DNA of 6,577 nucleotides from a bacterium (GTDB lineage: Bacteria > Krumholzibacteriota > Krumholzibacteriia > Krumholzibacteriales > WJIX01), in the NCBI GenBank assembly GCA_021160845.1, contig JAGHBT010000312.1, forward strand, positions 1 through 6,577, written 5' to 3'. The first letter of the stretch is position 1, and each line of letters starts with the position of its first letter. The translations under genes and the position numbers were made by a program. Below the pieces are notes generated by a model that made no database searches, was not told the DNA's origin, and saw only the letters and a program-made list of their open reading frames with translations. Of the stretch, positions 1-6,577 are shown in pieces.

Positions 1-3000
1 ATATTCCCGGGATCTATGATAAAGATCCAGAATGTGAGCCTTCCACGGGCAAGACAGTTGGGATTGTAGGCTCAGGACCCGCCGGATTGACTGCTGCCTG
101 GTTTCTGTGTAAAAGGGGACATAAACCTGTAATTTATGAATCTCAACCACGTTCGGGCGGTATGGTCCGCTATGGAATTCCGGAGTATCGTTTGCCCGAT
201 GCTGTACTCGATGCCGAAGTGAATTATATTCTTAGAGCGGGGGCTGAAATTAAATATAACACGAAAATAGGCAAGGATATTTCACTGGATGAACTGTTGA
301 AAAAGCACGATTCGGTTTTTATTGGAGCTGGAGCCCAGGTGGGTAAACCGATGAGAGTTGAAGGTGAGAATAACACCAAGGGAGTGGTAAGGGGAGCTGA
401 ATTTCTCAGAGATAAGGCCGATAACCATGAACCTGTATCGGGCACGGTGGTTGTGGTTGGAGGAGGAAATACGGCAATGGATGTGGCCAGAACCTCGTGG
501 AGGCTGGGCGCCGAGAAAGTTATTATTCTGTACCGTAGAACGAGGGCTGAAATGCCCGCGGACGATATGGAGATTGAGGATTGTCTTGAAGAGGGTATTG
601 AATTGATGGAGCTTGCCTCGCCGGTAGGTATTGTAAAGGAAGATGGAAGAATCACCGCATTGAGCTGTATAAGAATGAAGCTCGGAGAACCTGACGATTC
701 GGGCCGGCGGCGCCCTATACCTTTGAAGGGGTCGGAGTTTGATCTGCCCTGCCAGCTTGCAGTTCCCGCGATAGGACAATCATCCGAACTTGAAGGTCTT
801 ATTGTGGCTGGAGATGAGGAGATTAGTACTACCAAGTGGGGGACGTTTGATATTGATAAAAAGACAATGGAGACGAGCGTAAAAGGTCTTTTCGCCGGGG
901 GGGATGTGACTGATGATGGGGCAACGGTAGTTATTGACGCTATTGGAGACGGCCGCAAGGCGGCGAATGCGATTCATGCCTATTTAATGGGTGAACCTAT
1001 CCCCTCTGAGGATTTCCGCGTAAGAAAAGAATTCTGGAAGAAACCCGGTAAAACTGAATTAGGTGATATCACAGAGAGTCCCAGACACAAAATACACACC
1101 ATCGATGTGGAACAACGTATAGGAAATTTTAAGGAAGTGGCCACTGGTTTTGATTACGAAGATAATATTCATGAATGTGATAGATGTCTTTCCTGCGGAT
1201 GCTTGGAGTATGATAATTGTGCCTTGAGGCTTCACGCGCAGGAGTACGATGTCGATATGGAAGAATTCAAGGGGTATGTTAGAAAGCACAAGATTGATAA
1301 CAGACACCCCTATATTGTATATGATCCGAACAAATGTGTGCTTTGTACCCGGTGTATAAGGACGTGTGCCAGGATTATTCCTACCGCCGCCCTAGGGTTG
1401 ATAGGCAGGGGTTTCAAGACGGAAGTAAGGCCAGCGATGAATGATCCTCTACTTGAAACGAGCTGTGTCAGTTGTGGAAACTGTGTTGATTCCTGCCCGA
1501 CGGGGGCTTTAACAATTAAGTATCCCTTTCCGGGGCGGGCCTCATTATACACTGAAGATGTGGAATCTCATTGTGCCTTTTGTTCCCTTGCTTGCCCGAT
1601 TACTGTAAGTAAGATTGGTGAAAAGCGCTATTTTATAGGTTCATCGGGGGTTCCGGGTGATTACCTGTGCAGGTATGGAAGGTTTGGATACGAGATTTTT
1701 GTTAAAAAGAAAAGGATTGAGAACCCGGAATTGCGAGGGGTGAACGCGGCTAAAGATGTTGATATTGATACCGCTCTCCGGATGCTTGTTTCCGGCATGA
1801 AAAAAGCGGCCGAGGAATTCGGTCCTGACAAGGTGGGGGTGTTTGTTTCACCTGATCTTACCAATGAGGAATTGTACCTGGCGGCTAAAGTAGCCAGGGA
1901 AGGATTGGAAACTAACAATGTGGCATCTCTCTCTATTCTCGCGGGAAAAGAGAAAGCCGGGGTTCTTGATGAAGCCTTTGGATTTACCGGTTCGACTTCA
2001 AACAGACAATGTGTTAAAGATGCCGACCTAGTTATTTGCAATAACACATCACTTGAATCCGATCATCTCATACTCAGCGCTGACATTATTCAGGCTGTAA
2101 AAAATGGCGCTAAGTTGATTGTGAGTAATTCCACTCTCAATGCCACCGATCAACTGATTTCCGTTCTCGCGATGGATCCGATGAGAGGAAGGGCGGCAAT
2201 ATTATGGGCGGGAGTGATCAATGCCCTTCAGAATAAAGGTTTATTTGAACCTGATACGATTAAGGATATTTCTGATCCGGATGGCTTCGCGGAAGGTGAG
2301 GATTTTGATTTTGAAAAAGTATCCGATCTTACGGGCGTTGCCATGGACACTGTTTTTAAGGCTGCCGACCTCATTGCTTCCGCTAAAAAGGTGGTAATAG
2401 TTCATTGCCCGGATAGGCCGCAGGATAGCGCGCCGGGGGATATGGAGATACTATCCGATCTGGTTGTACTTTTGAGAAGGGTTGGTGTTGAAGCTGATTT
2501 GCTACTTCCGCGCGGCAGCGCAAACGGCGCCGGAATCGAAATGATGGGGGCTGATCCATCTTTTGCGCCCGGGAGATTGGCTGTTAAGGGAAAACTCGCG
2601 GGGGCTTCGAACCGTGAGCAACTGCGTGCGATACTTAAAGAAGGTAAAATAAAAGCGGCTTTTATTATAGGTGAGGATCCTGTTGCCTGGAAGAAAACAG
2701 AGGCGTGGTTTAGAAATGTTGAATTTATGGCCGTAATGGACTGGACTCCTACTGAGACTACGAGATCGGCGGATGTGGTGCTTCCGGGTTCAACTTTTCT
2801 CGAAACCGGCGGATCGAGATGCAATTTCGAAGGGAATCTAATCGAGTATAAGAGGGCGGTTGAACCTCCCGCGGGTATGTCGGGAAGGGAAATACTCTTC
2901 GAGTTGACTCGCAGCTTTGGGTTGAACTTGAAAGAGGATACAAGTAGTGAGATTAACGATATTATTGAAGAAAATCTTGACAAGGCGCTGGTTCCCTTTT

Positions 3001-3161
3001 GTTGGAACACGGGACAATCGCGAGCGTCTCTGCCCCAAAGCAAGCTGATAAAAGTTCAAACAGGGGTGGTTGAGGGATCGATTCCTCCGTCACTTACGCA
3101 GCATGAGAAATACAAGAGGGAAATCATAAATGTTGGTTCCGAACACTATAGAACCAGCTAA
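1..3161 (+). CDS. StnC-like subunit: GltD-like flavoprotein fused to ferredoxin and NuoG-like modules (5'-partial)
   Basis: The reading frame is open from base 3, so the start lies upstream of the window; 1052 residues are visible. In order: an FAD-binding Rossmann motif GSGPAG (69-86); an NAD(P)H-binding motif GGGNTAMD (459-482) followed by YRRTRAEMP, typical of NADPH-using GltD/NfnB proteins; a closing FAD motif FAGGD (near 890-905); a Cys-rich linker (1176-1220); two [4Fe-4S] motifs, CxxCxxCxxxC (1335-1367) and CxxCxxCxxxCP (1464-1499), as in NuoG and HydA; a fourth cluster motif CxxCxxxC (1572-1595) with a distal Cys at 1668; then a molybdopterin-oxidoreductase-like fold to the end. No active-site Cys or Sec and no C-terminal cofactor-binding domain are seen, so this is probably an electron conduit rather than a formate dehydrogenase. 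Published StnC combines NuoG-like and GltD-like parts, which is the best match. Likely cytoplasmic, as no membrane segment is seen. Names such as glutamate synthase small subunit or formate dehydrogenase alpha would mislead. Confidence 0.85.
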   Translation, partial: IPGIYDKDPECEPSTGKTVGIVGSGPAGLTAAWFLCKRGHKPVIYESQPRSGGMVRYGIPEYRLPDAVLDAEVNYILRAGAEIKYNTKIGKDISLDELLKKHDSVFIGAGAQVGKPMRVEGENNTKGVVRGAEFLRDKADNHEPVSGTVVVVGGGNTAMDVARTSWRLGAEKVIILYRRTRAEMPADDMEIEDCLEEGIELMELASPVGIVKEDGRITALSCIRMKLGEPDDSGRRRPIPLKGSEFDLPCQLAVPAIGQSSELEGLIVAGDEEISTTKWGTFDIDKKTMETSVKGLFAGGDVTDDGATVVIDAIGDGRKAANAIHAYLMGEPIPSEDFRVRKEFWKKPGKTELGDITESPRHKIHTIDVEQRIGNFKEVATGFDYEDNIHECDRCLSCGCLEYDNCALRLHAQEYDVDMEEFKGYVRKHKIDNRHPYIVYDPNKCVLCTRCIRTCARIIPTAALGLIGRGFKTEVRPAMNDPLLETSCVSCGNCVDSCPTGALTIKYPFPGRASLYTEDVESHCAFCSLACPITVSKIGEKRYFIGSSGVPGDYLCRYGRFGYEIFVKKKRIENPELRGVNAAKDVDIDTALRMLVSGMKKAAEEFGPDKVGVFVSPDLTNEELYLAAKVAREGLETNNVASLSILAGKEKAGVLDEAFGFTGSTSNRQCVKDADLVICNNTSLESDHLILSADIIQAVKNGAKLIVSNSTLNATDQLISVLAMDPMRGRAAILWAGVINALQNKGLFEPDTIKDISDPDGFAEGEDFDFEKVSDLTGVAMDTVFKAADLIASAKKVVIVHCPDRPQDSAPGDMEILSDLVVLLRRVGVEADLLLPRGSANGAGIEMMGADPSFAPGRLAVKGKLAGASNREQLRAILKEGKIKAAFIIGEDPVAWKKTEAWFRNVEFMAVMDWTPTETTRSADVVLPGSTFLETGGSRCNFEGNLIEYKRAVEPPAGMSGREILFELTRSFGLNLKEDTSSEINDIIEENLDKALVPFCWNTGQSRASLPQSKLIKVQTGVVEGSIPPSLTQHEKYKREIINVGSEHYRTS
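3132..3158 (+). other. Short inverted repeat at the 3' end of the StnC-like gene
   Basis: TGGTTC (3134-3139) and GAACCA (3151-3156) are perfect inverted arms around an 11-base loop. One G-U and one G-C pair extend the RNA stem to eight pairs (3132-3139 with 3151-3158), ending just before the TAA stop. The bases that follow are A/T-rich but have no U run, so this is not a standard intrinsic terminator. It could be a weak pause or mRNA-stability element, or chance. Confidence 0.3.
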
Positions 3162-3218
3162 ATATATTCTTCACAACTTACGTGTCTCTTTGTGTTGATC
3201 GAAAATAGGGGTGTTTAA
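3162..3218 (+). other. 57-base intergenic spacer, no promoter or terminator recognised
   Basis: The gap separates the oxidoreductase from the kinase, both on the + strand. It contains no convincing -35/-10 pair, no sigma54 -24/-12 element and no hairpin with a U tract. The only functional element seen is the ribosome binding site at its 3' end. The short distance and shared direction favour cotranscription, although a weak internal promoter cannot be excluded by eye. Confidence 0.5.
3207..3211 (+). promoter_or_regulatory. Ribosome binding site of the histidine kinase gene
   Basis: AGGGG lies seven bases before the ATG at 3219, a normal Shine-Dalgarno spacing. It supports that ATG as the start of the kinase. 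Confidence 0.6.
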
Positions 3219-5204
3219 ATGTCACAACTCGAGGATTTGTATTCATTCTTGGAAAATAGTTTTGACTACCTACTTGTAACTGATAAAGAGGGTGTAATTC
3301 TTCATGCCTGCAAAAATATCCTGACCGATTTTATCGTTAATAATGAATCATTAAAAGGGAGAAAACTGGAAGAAATCCTATTTCCTTCTTCTTTGAAAAG
3401 TTTCCGATCCGTTATGGAGAAGGTGAGGGATGGGAAGCGTGGAGTGGTTGAGTTTGCTCTTAGTGACAAGTTGAAATCTTCAATATCTCTCAGGGCGGGT
3501 TACACCGAAAGTGCGGGAAAGGCGGTTTTTTTCTTCTTTGGCGATAACCCGAGTGGTTTGAGCCAGGAGATGGAATGGCAAAAAAATGAAAGAATAAAAG
3601 AGCTTGCGTGCTTATATGATATTGCCAAGTTAATAGAAGCTACAAGGAGTATTGATGAGTTTTTTAGCAAATTCCCCGAGGTTTTAAGCGCCGGGATGTT
3701 ATATCCGAAAGATGTTGAGATCTATACCTCTTATGATAATCGGGAATATGGCAATAAACCTGCTTCACGAAATTTTCTTTCCGTGGAATTGGTAGTAAGG
3801 AAGGAACACAAGGGGGAAATACGCGTTGGTTATTGTGATGAAGACATTATAATGCTTCCCGAAGAACAGAAAATGCTCGATGAAATCGCCCGAATGCTAA
3901 ATGTGGCCCTCGAGCGCAAAGAACTTGAGGAAAGGCTTGGTAAAATGGAGAGCGAAGGAGCTCAAAACCGCGCCAGGTTGAAGAAACTGAAAAGTCAGGT
4001 TGCGGTTCGAACTGATGAATTGGTGGACCAGAAAAATAAGTTATCCATTGTAAACTCATACCTGGCAAGGGTTAACGAGGGATGGGAAAAAGCCAAAATC
4101 CAACTTGAGACGATCTTTAAGGCAATTCCTGACGAAGTTGTTCTTCTGGATACAAACCGTAAAGTAATAATGTCGAACAGGGATGATATTGAACCGGGTG
4201 ACTATTGTTATTCGAGCTTTTTTGGCAGGGACAAACCGTGCGATAATTGTCGTTTAGCCATGATTATGAAGAAAAAAACCCCGGTAACCTTAACTATAAA
4301 AGATGGTGATAGATATCTTCAGGTGCACGCTTTGCCGGTTTATAATAGTGAACATGAGGTGGATGGCATTCTGGAGTTTTACCGGGATGTTACCCTTGAG
4401 AAAACCTATGATCAACAATTGCAGCAAGCTGACAAGTTGGCTTCTATCGGAGAATTGGTAAGCGGTATTGGTCATGAAATTAATAATCCCAATCAATTTA
4501 TCCGTGGAAACATTAAAATTGTTAAACAATCTCTTGAAGATATGCTACCTATTGTTGATGAATATTACGCTTCGAACCCTGAACTTAAGATCGCCCGGCT
4601 GAACTATGATTTTTTTCGTAAACATATTATGGTTCTGGTTGATGATATGGCTCACGGCTCAGAGCGTATCAAGAGCATCGTTCAAGGCCTCCGAGCTTTT
4701 ACCAAAAAGGATGAAGGCCTGCTTGTAGACAACGTGGAGATAAATACAATTATTGAAGCGACAACAAGGCTTGTTCACAAGGAGGTACACAAGAGGGCTG
4801 AAATCGAGCTGGACCTTGGTAGTAACCTTCAAACATTTAAGGGAAATGCCCAAAAAATTGAACAGGTATTGATCAATTTAATTGTTAACGCGAGTCAATC
4901 TATCCCTGATAACACTAAAGGCCGGATTATCGTCAGAACCATGAAACAGAATTCACATCTTGTTGCGCAAATTGTTGATAACGGTTGTGGAATGAATGAA
5001 AAGACGATGAAACAGATTTTTGATCCGTTTTTTACTACAAAACGGGCGAAAGGAGGCACCGGTCTTGGTTTGGCGATTGTTTTTCGAATAGTTGAGGAGC
5101 ATGGGGGAACGATTTCCGTGAACAGCAAACAGGGTGTTGGCACTACATTTACTATCAAAATTCCGGTCGGTCTTTCCATGGATAGCAAGAAAGGAGGGAG
5201 TTGA
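3219..5204 (+). CDS. Soluble hybrid-sensor histidine kinase (PAS, GAF-like, PAS, HisKA, HATPase_c)
   Basis: A 661-residue kinase with no transmembrane segment or signal peptide, so it should sense a cytoplasmic cue. Visible parts: an N-terminal PAS-like domain (about 5-110); a GAF-like domain opening with ERIKELACLYDI (about 124-232), a type often found ahead of kinase cores in anaerobic Deltaproteobacteria; a charged coiled coil (about 232-296); a second PAS (about 297-395) with Cys330, Cys341 and Cys344; HisKA with the H-box GHEINNPNQF and phospho-acceptor His419, followed by an extended helical stretch containing DEYY before RIKSIV; and HATPase_c with N-box Asn553/Asn557, G1 box DNGCGM (587-592), F-box FDPFFTTK and G2 box GGTGLGL (612-618). 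All catalytic boxes are intact, so it should be active. No receiver domain is fused. The stop overlaps the response regulator start by one base, so that protein is its presumed partner. The ligand is unknown; a redox signal is inferred from the Cys motif and the neighbouring oxidoreductase. Confidence 0.93.
   Translation: MSQLEDLYSFLENSFDYLLVTDKEGVILHACKNILTDFIVNNESLKGRKLEEILFPSSLKSFRSVMEKVRDGKRGVVEFALSDKLKSSISLRAGYTESAGKAVFFFFGDNPSGLSQEMEWQKNERIKELACLYDIAKLIEATRSIDEFFSKFPEVLSAGMLYPKDVEIYTSYDNREYGNKPASRNFLSVELVVRKEHKGEIRVGYCDEDIIMLPEEQKMLDEIARMLNVALERKELEERLGKMESEGAQNRARLKKLKSQVAVRTDELVDQKNKLSIVNSYLARVNEGWEKAKIQLETIFKAIPDEVVLLDTNRKVIMSNRDDIEPGDYCYSSFFGRDKPCDNCRLAMIMKKKTPVTLTIKDGDRYLQVHALPVYNSEHEVDGILEFYRDVTLEKTYDQQLQQADKLASIGELVSGIGHEINNPNQFIRGNIKIVKQSLEDMLPIVDEYYASNPELKIARLNYDFFRKHIMVLVDDMAHGSERIKSIVQGLRAFTKKDEGLLVDNVEINTIIEATTRLVHKEVHKRAEIELDLGSNLQTFKGNAQKIEQVLINLIVNASQSIPDNTKGRIIVRTMKQNSHLVAQIVDNGCGMNEKTMKQIFDPFFTTKRAKGGTGLGLAIVFRIVEEHGGTISVNSKQGVGTTFTIKIPVGLSMDSKKGGS
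5191..5197 (+). promoter_or_regulatory. Strong ribosome binding site that fixes the response regulator start
   Basis: AAGGAGG lies inside the last codons of the kinase, six bases before the ATG at 5204. This spacing favours ATG 5204 over the in-frame TTG at 5201, which would be only three bases from the site. Together with the TGATG stop/start overlap it indicates translational coupling of kinase and regulator. Confidence 0.85.
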
Positions 5205-6574
5205 TGAAACGGATATTAATTGTAGATGATGATGTTGCCGTAACTAATTACTTTATGGTATTTCTCGCTCAGACAAGTCTTTACGAAACTGTTATTGAGA
5301 ATGATTCAAGAAAGGTAATTGAATCTCTGTCCAGGAAATCATTTGATTTGATCCTCCTCGATATGGACATGCCGAATGTTAACGGAATGGATATTTTGAG
5401 TGAAATGAAGGAAAAGAATATTAATATTCCCGTAATAATCCTGACTGGAGTTAATGATGTTGACCTTGCAGTAAAATCTATGAAACTTGGGGCCTTCGAT
5501 TATGTAATTAAACCGGTAGATGACGATAAATTGTTAGAGGTAATCGATGATGCCCTTGAGCATAGTTTTCTCGATAGAAGCATTAAGCAGCTTCCGCGTG
5601 AGTTAAGCCGAAAAGAGCTTGTTAATAAGGATGCGTTTGACTGTTTGCTTACCAGTGATCCCGAGATGATTCGATTATTTCACCAGGCGGAAAGACTTGC
5701 CGGCAGTGATTTGACTCTTTTTATCTGGGGTGAAAGTGGAACTGGAAAGGAGACACTCGCCAGAGCTATCCACAATGCGAGTCCGCGAAGGGATAAGGTT
5801 TTTGTTGCCGTGGAGGCAAATAGTTTTACACAGGAGCAATTTCCCGTTTCCTTCTTTGGGCACGCGCAAAGCTGGAGTAAAACAAGGGAAGAAAAAAGCG
5901 GTTTTCTTGAAGAGGCTAATGGCGGGACCCTCTTTCTTAATAATATTGAATATCTTGATTTCCCGATGCAAGCAAGATTGAAGAGGGTTATTCAAAAGAA
6001 TGAATATTATCTGGAGAGTTCAGCAAGAATCCGCAAGGCGGACGTTAGAATAATAGTGGCTTCAACGAAGGACCTTGCCGCTCCGGAATTGGAAGAATCG
6101 TTCAGCAGAGATCTTCTTTATCATTTGATGATCACTTCCATTGGAATTCCGCCACTTCGTGAAAGGCCTGATGATATACTGTTTTTGGCGTCACATTTTC
6201 TTGAAGAAGAAACACGGAGGACAGGAAAGAAGATAGAGGGGTTTTCGGATGAATGCTACGTTTTACTTAAAAGATACAGTTATCCCAATAATGTTCAGGA
6301 ATTAATGACGATTGTTGCTACTGCCGCCGCCAGGGAAAAAGGTAGTAGAATAACTGTCGAATCACTTCCCCCTATTTTGAATGGGGAGGGTAAAGTTGTT
6401 GATGTTACAGAGACGGCCGAATTTGAACTGAGAAAACTTGATGAGGTAATAGAGGATCAGGTTAAAAAGACACTTGATTATTTTGATGGAAACAGGGAAA
6501 AAGCGGCAGGAAAGCTGGGGATATCTCTGGAAAAAATAAATCAAATAATTAAAAGAAAGGGGTTAATAGATTAG
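5204..6574 (+). CDS. NtrC-family response regulator with degenerate sigma54 AAA+ domain
   Basis: A 456-residue protein with the usual NtrC layout and length. The receiver domain (about 1-120) is complete: acidic pocket Asp8-Asp10, phospho-acceptor Asp53, Thr81 and Lys103. The AAA+ domain (about 146-385) keeps Walker A GESGTGKE (176-183, Lys182) and the IPPLRER signature (315-321). It has lost the GAFTGA loop (221-228 reads AQSWSKTR), Walker B Asp-Glu (Asn246-Asn247), sensor I Asn (Thr288), both arginine fingers (Ser301, His307) and sensor II Arg (Gln365). The C-terminus holds a Fis-type helix-turn-helix (about 429-453, GNREKAAGKLGIS). The frame is undisturbed, so this is divergence rather than a decayed gene. 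Inference: the coupled kinase phosphorylates it and it binds DNA, but it probably neither hydrolyses ATP nor activates sigma54 polymerase. It may act as a sigma70-type activator or repressor, as described for NtrC-like proteins without GAFTGA. Target genes are unknown. Confidence 0.93.
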   Translation: MKRILIVDDDVAVTNYFMVFLAQTSLYETVIENDSRKVIESLSRKSFDLILLDMDMPNVNGMDILSEMKEKNINIPVIILTGVNDVDLAVKSMKLGAFDYVIKPVDDDKLLEVIDDALEHSFLDRSIKQLPRELSRKELVNKDAFDCLLTSDPEMIRLFHQAERLAGSDLTLFIWGESGTGKETLARAIHNASPRRDKVFVAVEANSFTQEQFPVSFFGHAQSWSKTREEKSGFLEEANGGTLFLNNIEYLDFPMQARLKRVIQKNEYYLESSARIRKADVRIIVASTKDLAAPELEESFSRDLLYHLMITSIGIPPLRERPDDILFLASHFLEEETRRTGKKIEGFSDECYVLLKRYSYPNNVQELMTIVATAAAREKGSRITVESLPPILNGEGKVVDVTETAEFELRKLDEVIEDQVKKTLDYFDGNREKAAGKLGISLEKINQIIKRKGLID

Positions 6575-6577
6575 ATA

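Noticed and set aside
87..89. TTG as the start codon of the first gene
   Set aside because: The frame is open upstream to the window edge, and this TTG encodes the Leu after GSGPAG in the FAD-binding motif. Starting here would remove that motif.
224..958. Long open frames on the minus strand across all three genes
   Set aside because: They lie opposite genes with clear domain content, encode low-complexity Ser/Pro/Leu-rich sequence without recognisable motifs, and are best explained as antisense shadows.
1566..3161. Annotation as catalytic formate dehydrogenase alpha subunit or selenoprotein
   Set aside because: There is no in-frame TGA, no Cys at the active-site position, the cofactor-contact motif is altered and the C-terminal dinucleotide-binding domain is missing.
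3133..3168. Possible promoter TTGGTT ... TATATT before the kinase
   Set aside because: The spacer is 24 bases, well outside the 16-18 normally needed, and no better -35 fits the TATATT.
5201..5203. TTG as the start codon of the response regulator
   Set aside because: It would lie only three bases after AAGGAGG. The ATG directly after it has proper spacing and begins the standard receiver sequence MKRILIVDDD.
5939..5944. Walker B Asn-Asn as a sequencing error
   Set aside because: The loop, arginine fingers, sensor I and sensor II are altered too, at separate sites and with the frame intact, so one local error cannot explain the pattern.
5730..5981. 83-codon + strand frame inside the response regulator
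   Set aside because: It overlaps the AAA+ coding region in another frame, has no convincing ribosome binding site and shows no family resemblance.

Overview
The window is fully coding on the + strand and holds three genes in one probable operon: the 3' part of a large Fe-S flavoprotein, a soluble sensor histidine kinase, and an NtrC-type response regulator. Nothing in it identifies the species. The GC content (mid-40s by eye), clean Shine-Dalgarno sites, the electron-transfer fusion protein and the type of kinase all fit an anaerobic bacterium. The kinase recalls those of Deltaproteobacteria and several uncultured candidate phyla, but this placement is inference.

Bases 1-3161 encode at least 1052 residues of a protein whose N-terminus lies upstream of the window. 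It joins a GltD/NfnB-like FAD and NAD(P)H module, a cysteine-rich linker, a NuoG/HydA-type 2[4Fe-4S] ferredoxin module and a molybdopterin-oxidoreductase-like fold. That fold has lost the catalytic Cys/Sec, the usual cofactor-contact motif and the C-terminal cofactor-binding domain. The combination of a GltD-like and a NuoG-like part is that of StnC, a subunit of the electron-bifurcating transhydrogenase StnABC (NADH, ferredoxin and NADP). The StnA and StnB-like partners (HydBC/NuoEF-like) would be expected just upstream and cannot be seen here.

After a 57-base gap without a convincing promoter or terminator comes a 661-residue kinase (PAS, GAF-like, coiled coil, Cys-containing PAS, HisKA, HATPase_c). 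Its stop codon overlaps the start of the response regulator by one base (TGATG), so the two are almost certainly translationally coupled partners.

The most unusual item is the response regulator. Its receiver domain, Walker A motif and Fis-type DNA-binding domain look intact. Its sigma54 AAA+ domain has lost the GAFTGA loop, the Walker B Asp-Glu pair (now Asn-Asn), both arginine fingers, the sensor I Asn and the sensor II Arg. It looks like a regulator that has kept the architecture of a sigma54 activator but abandoned its ATPase mechanism. A reasonable model is a redox-linked two-component system that controls, or is co-expressed with, a transhydrogenase and acts by phosphorylation-dependent DNA binding rather than by sigma54 remodelling.
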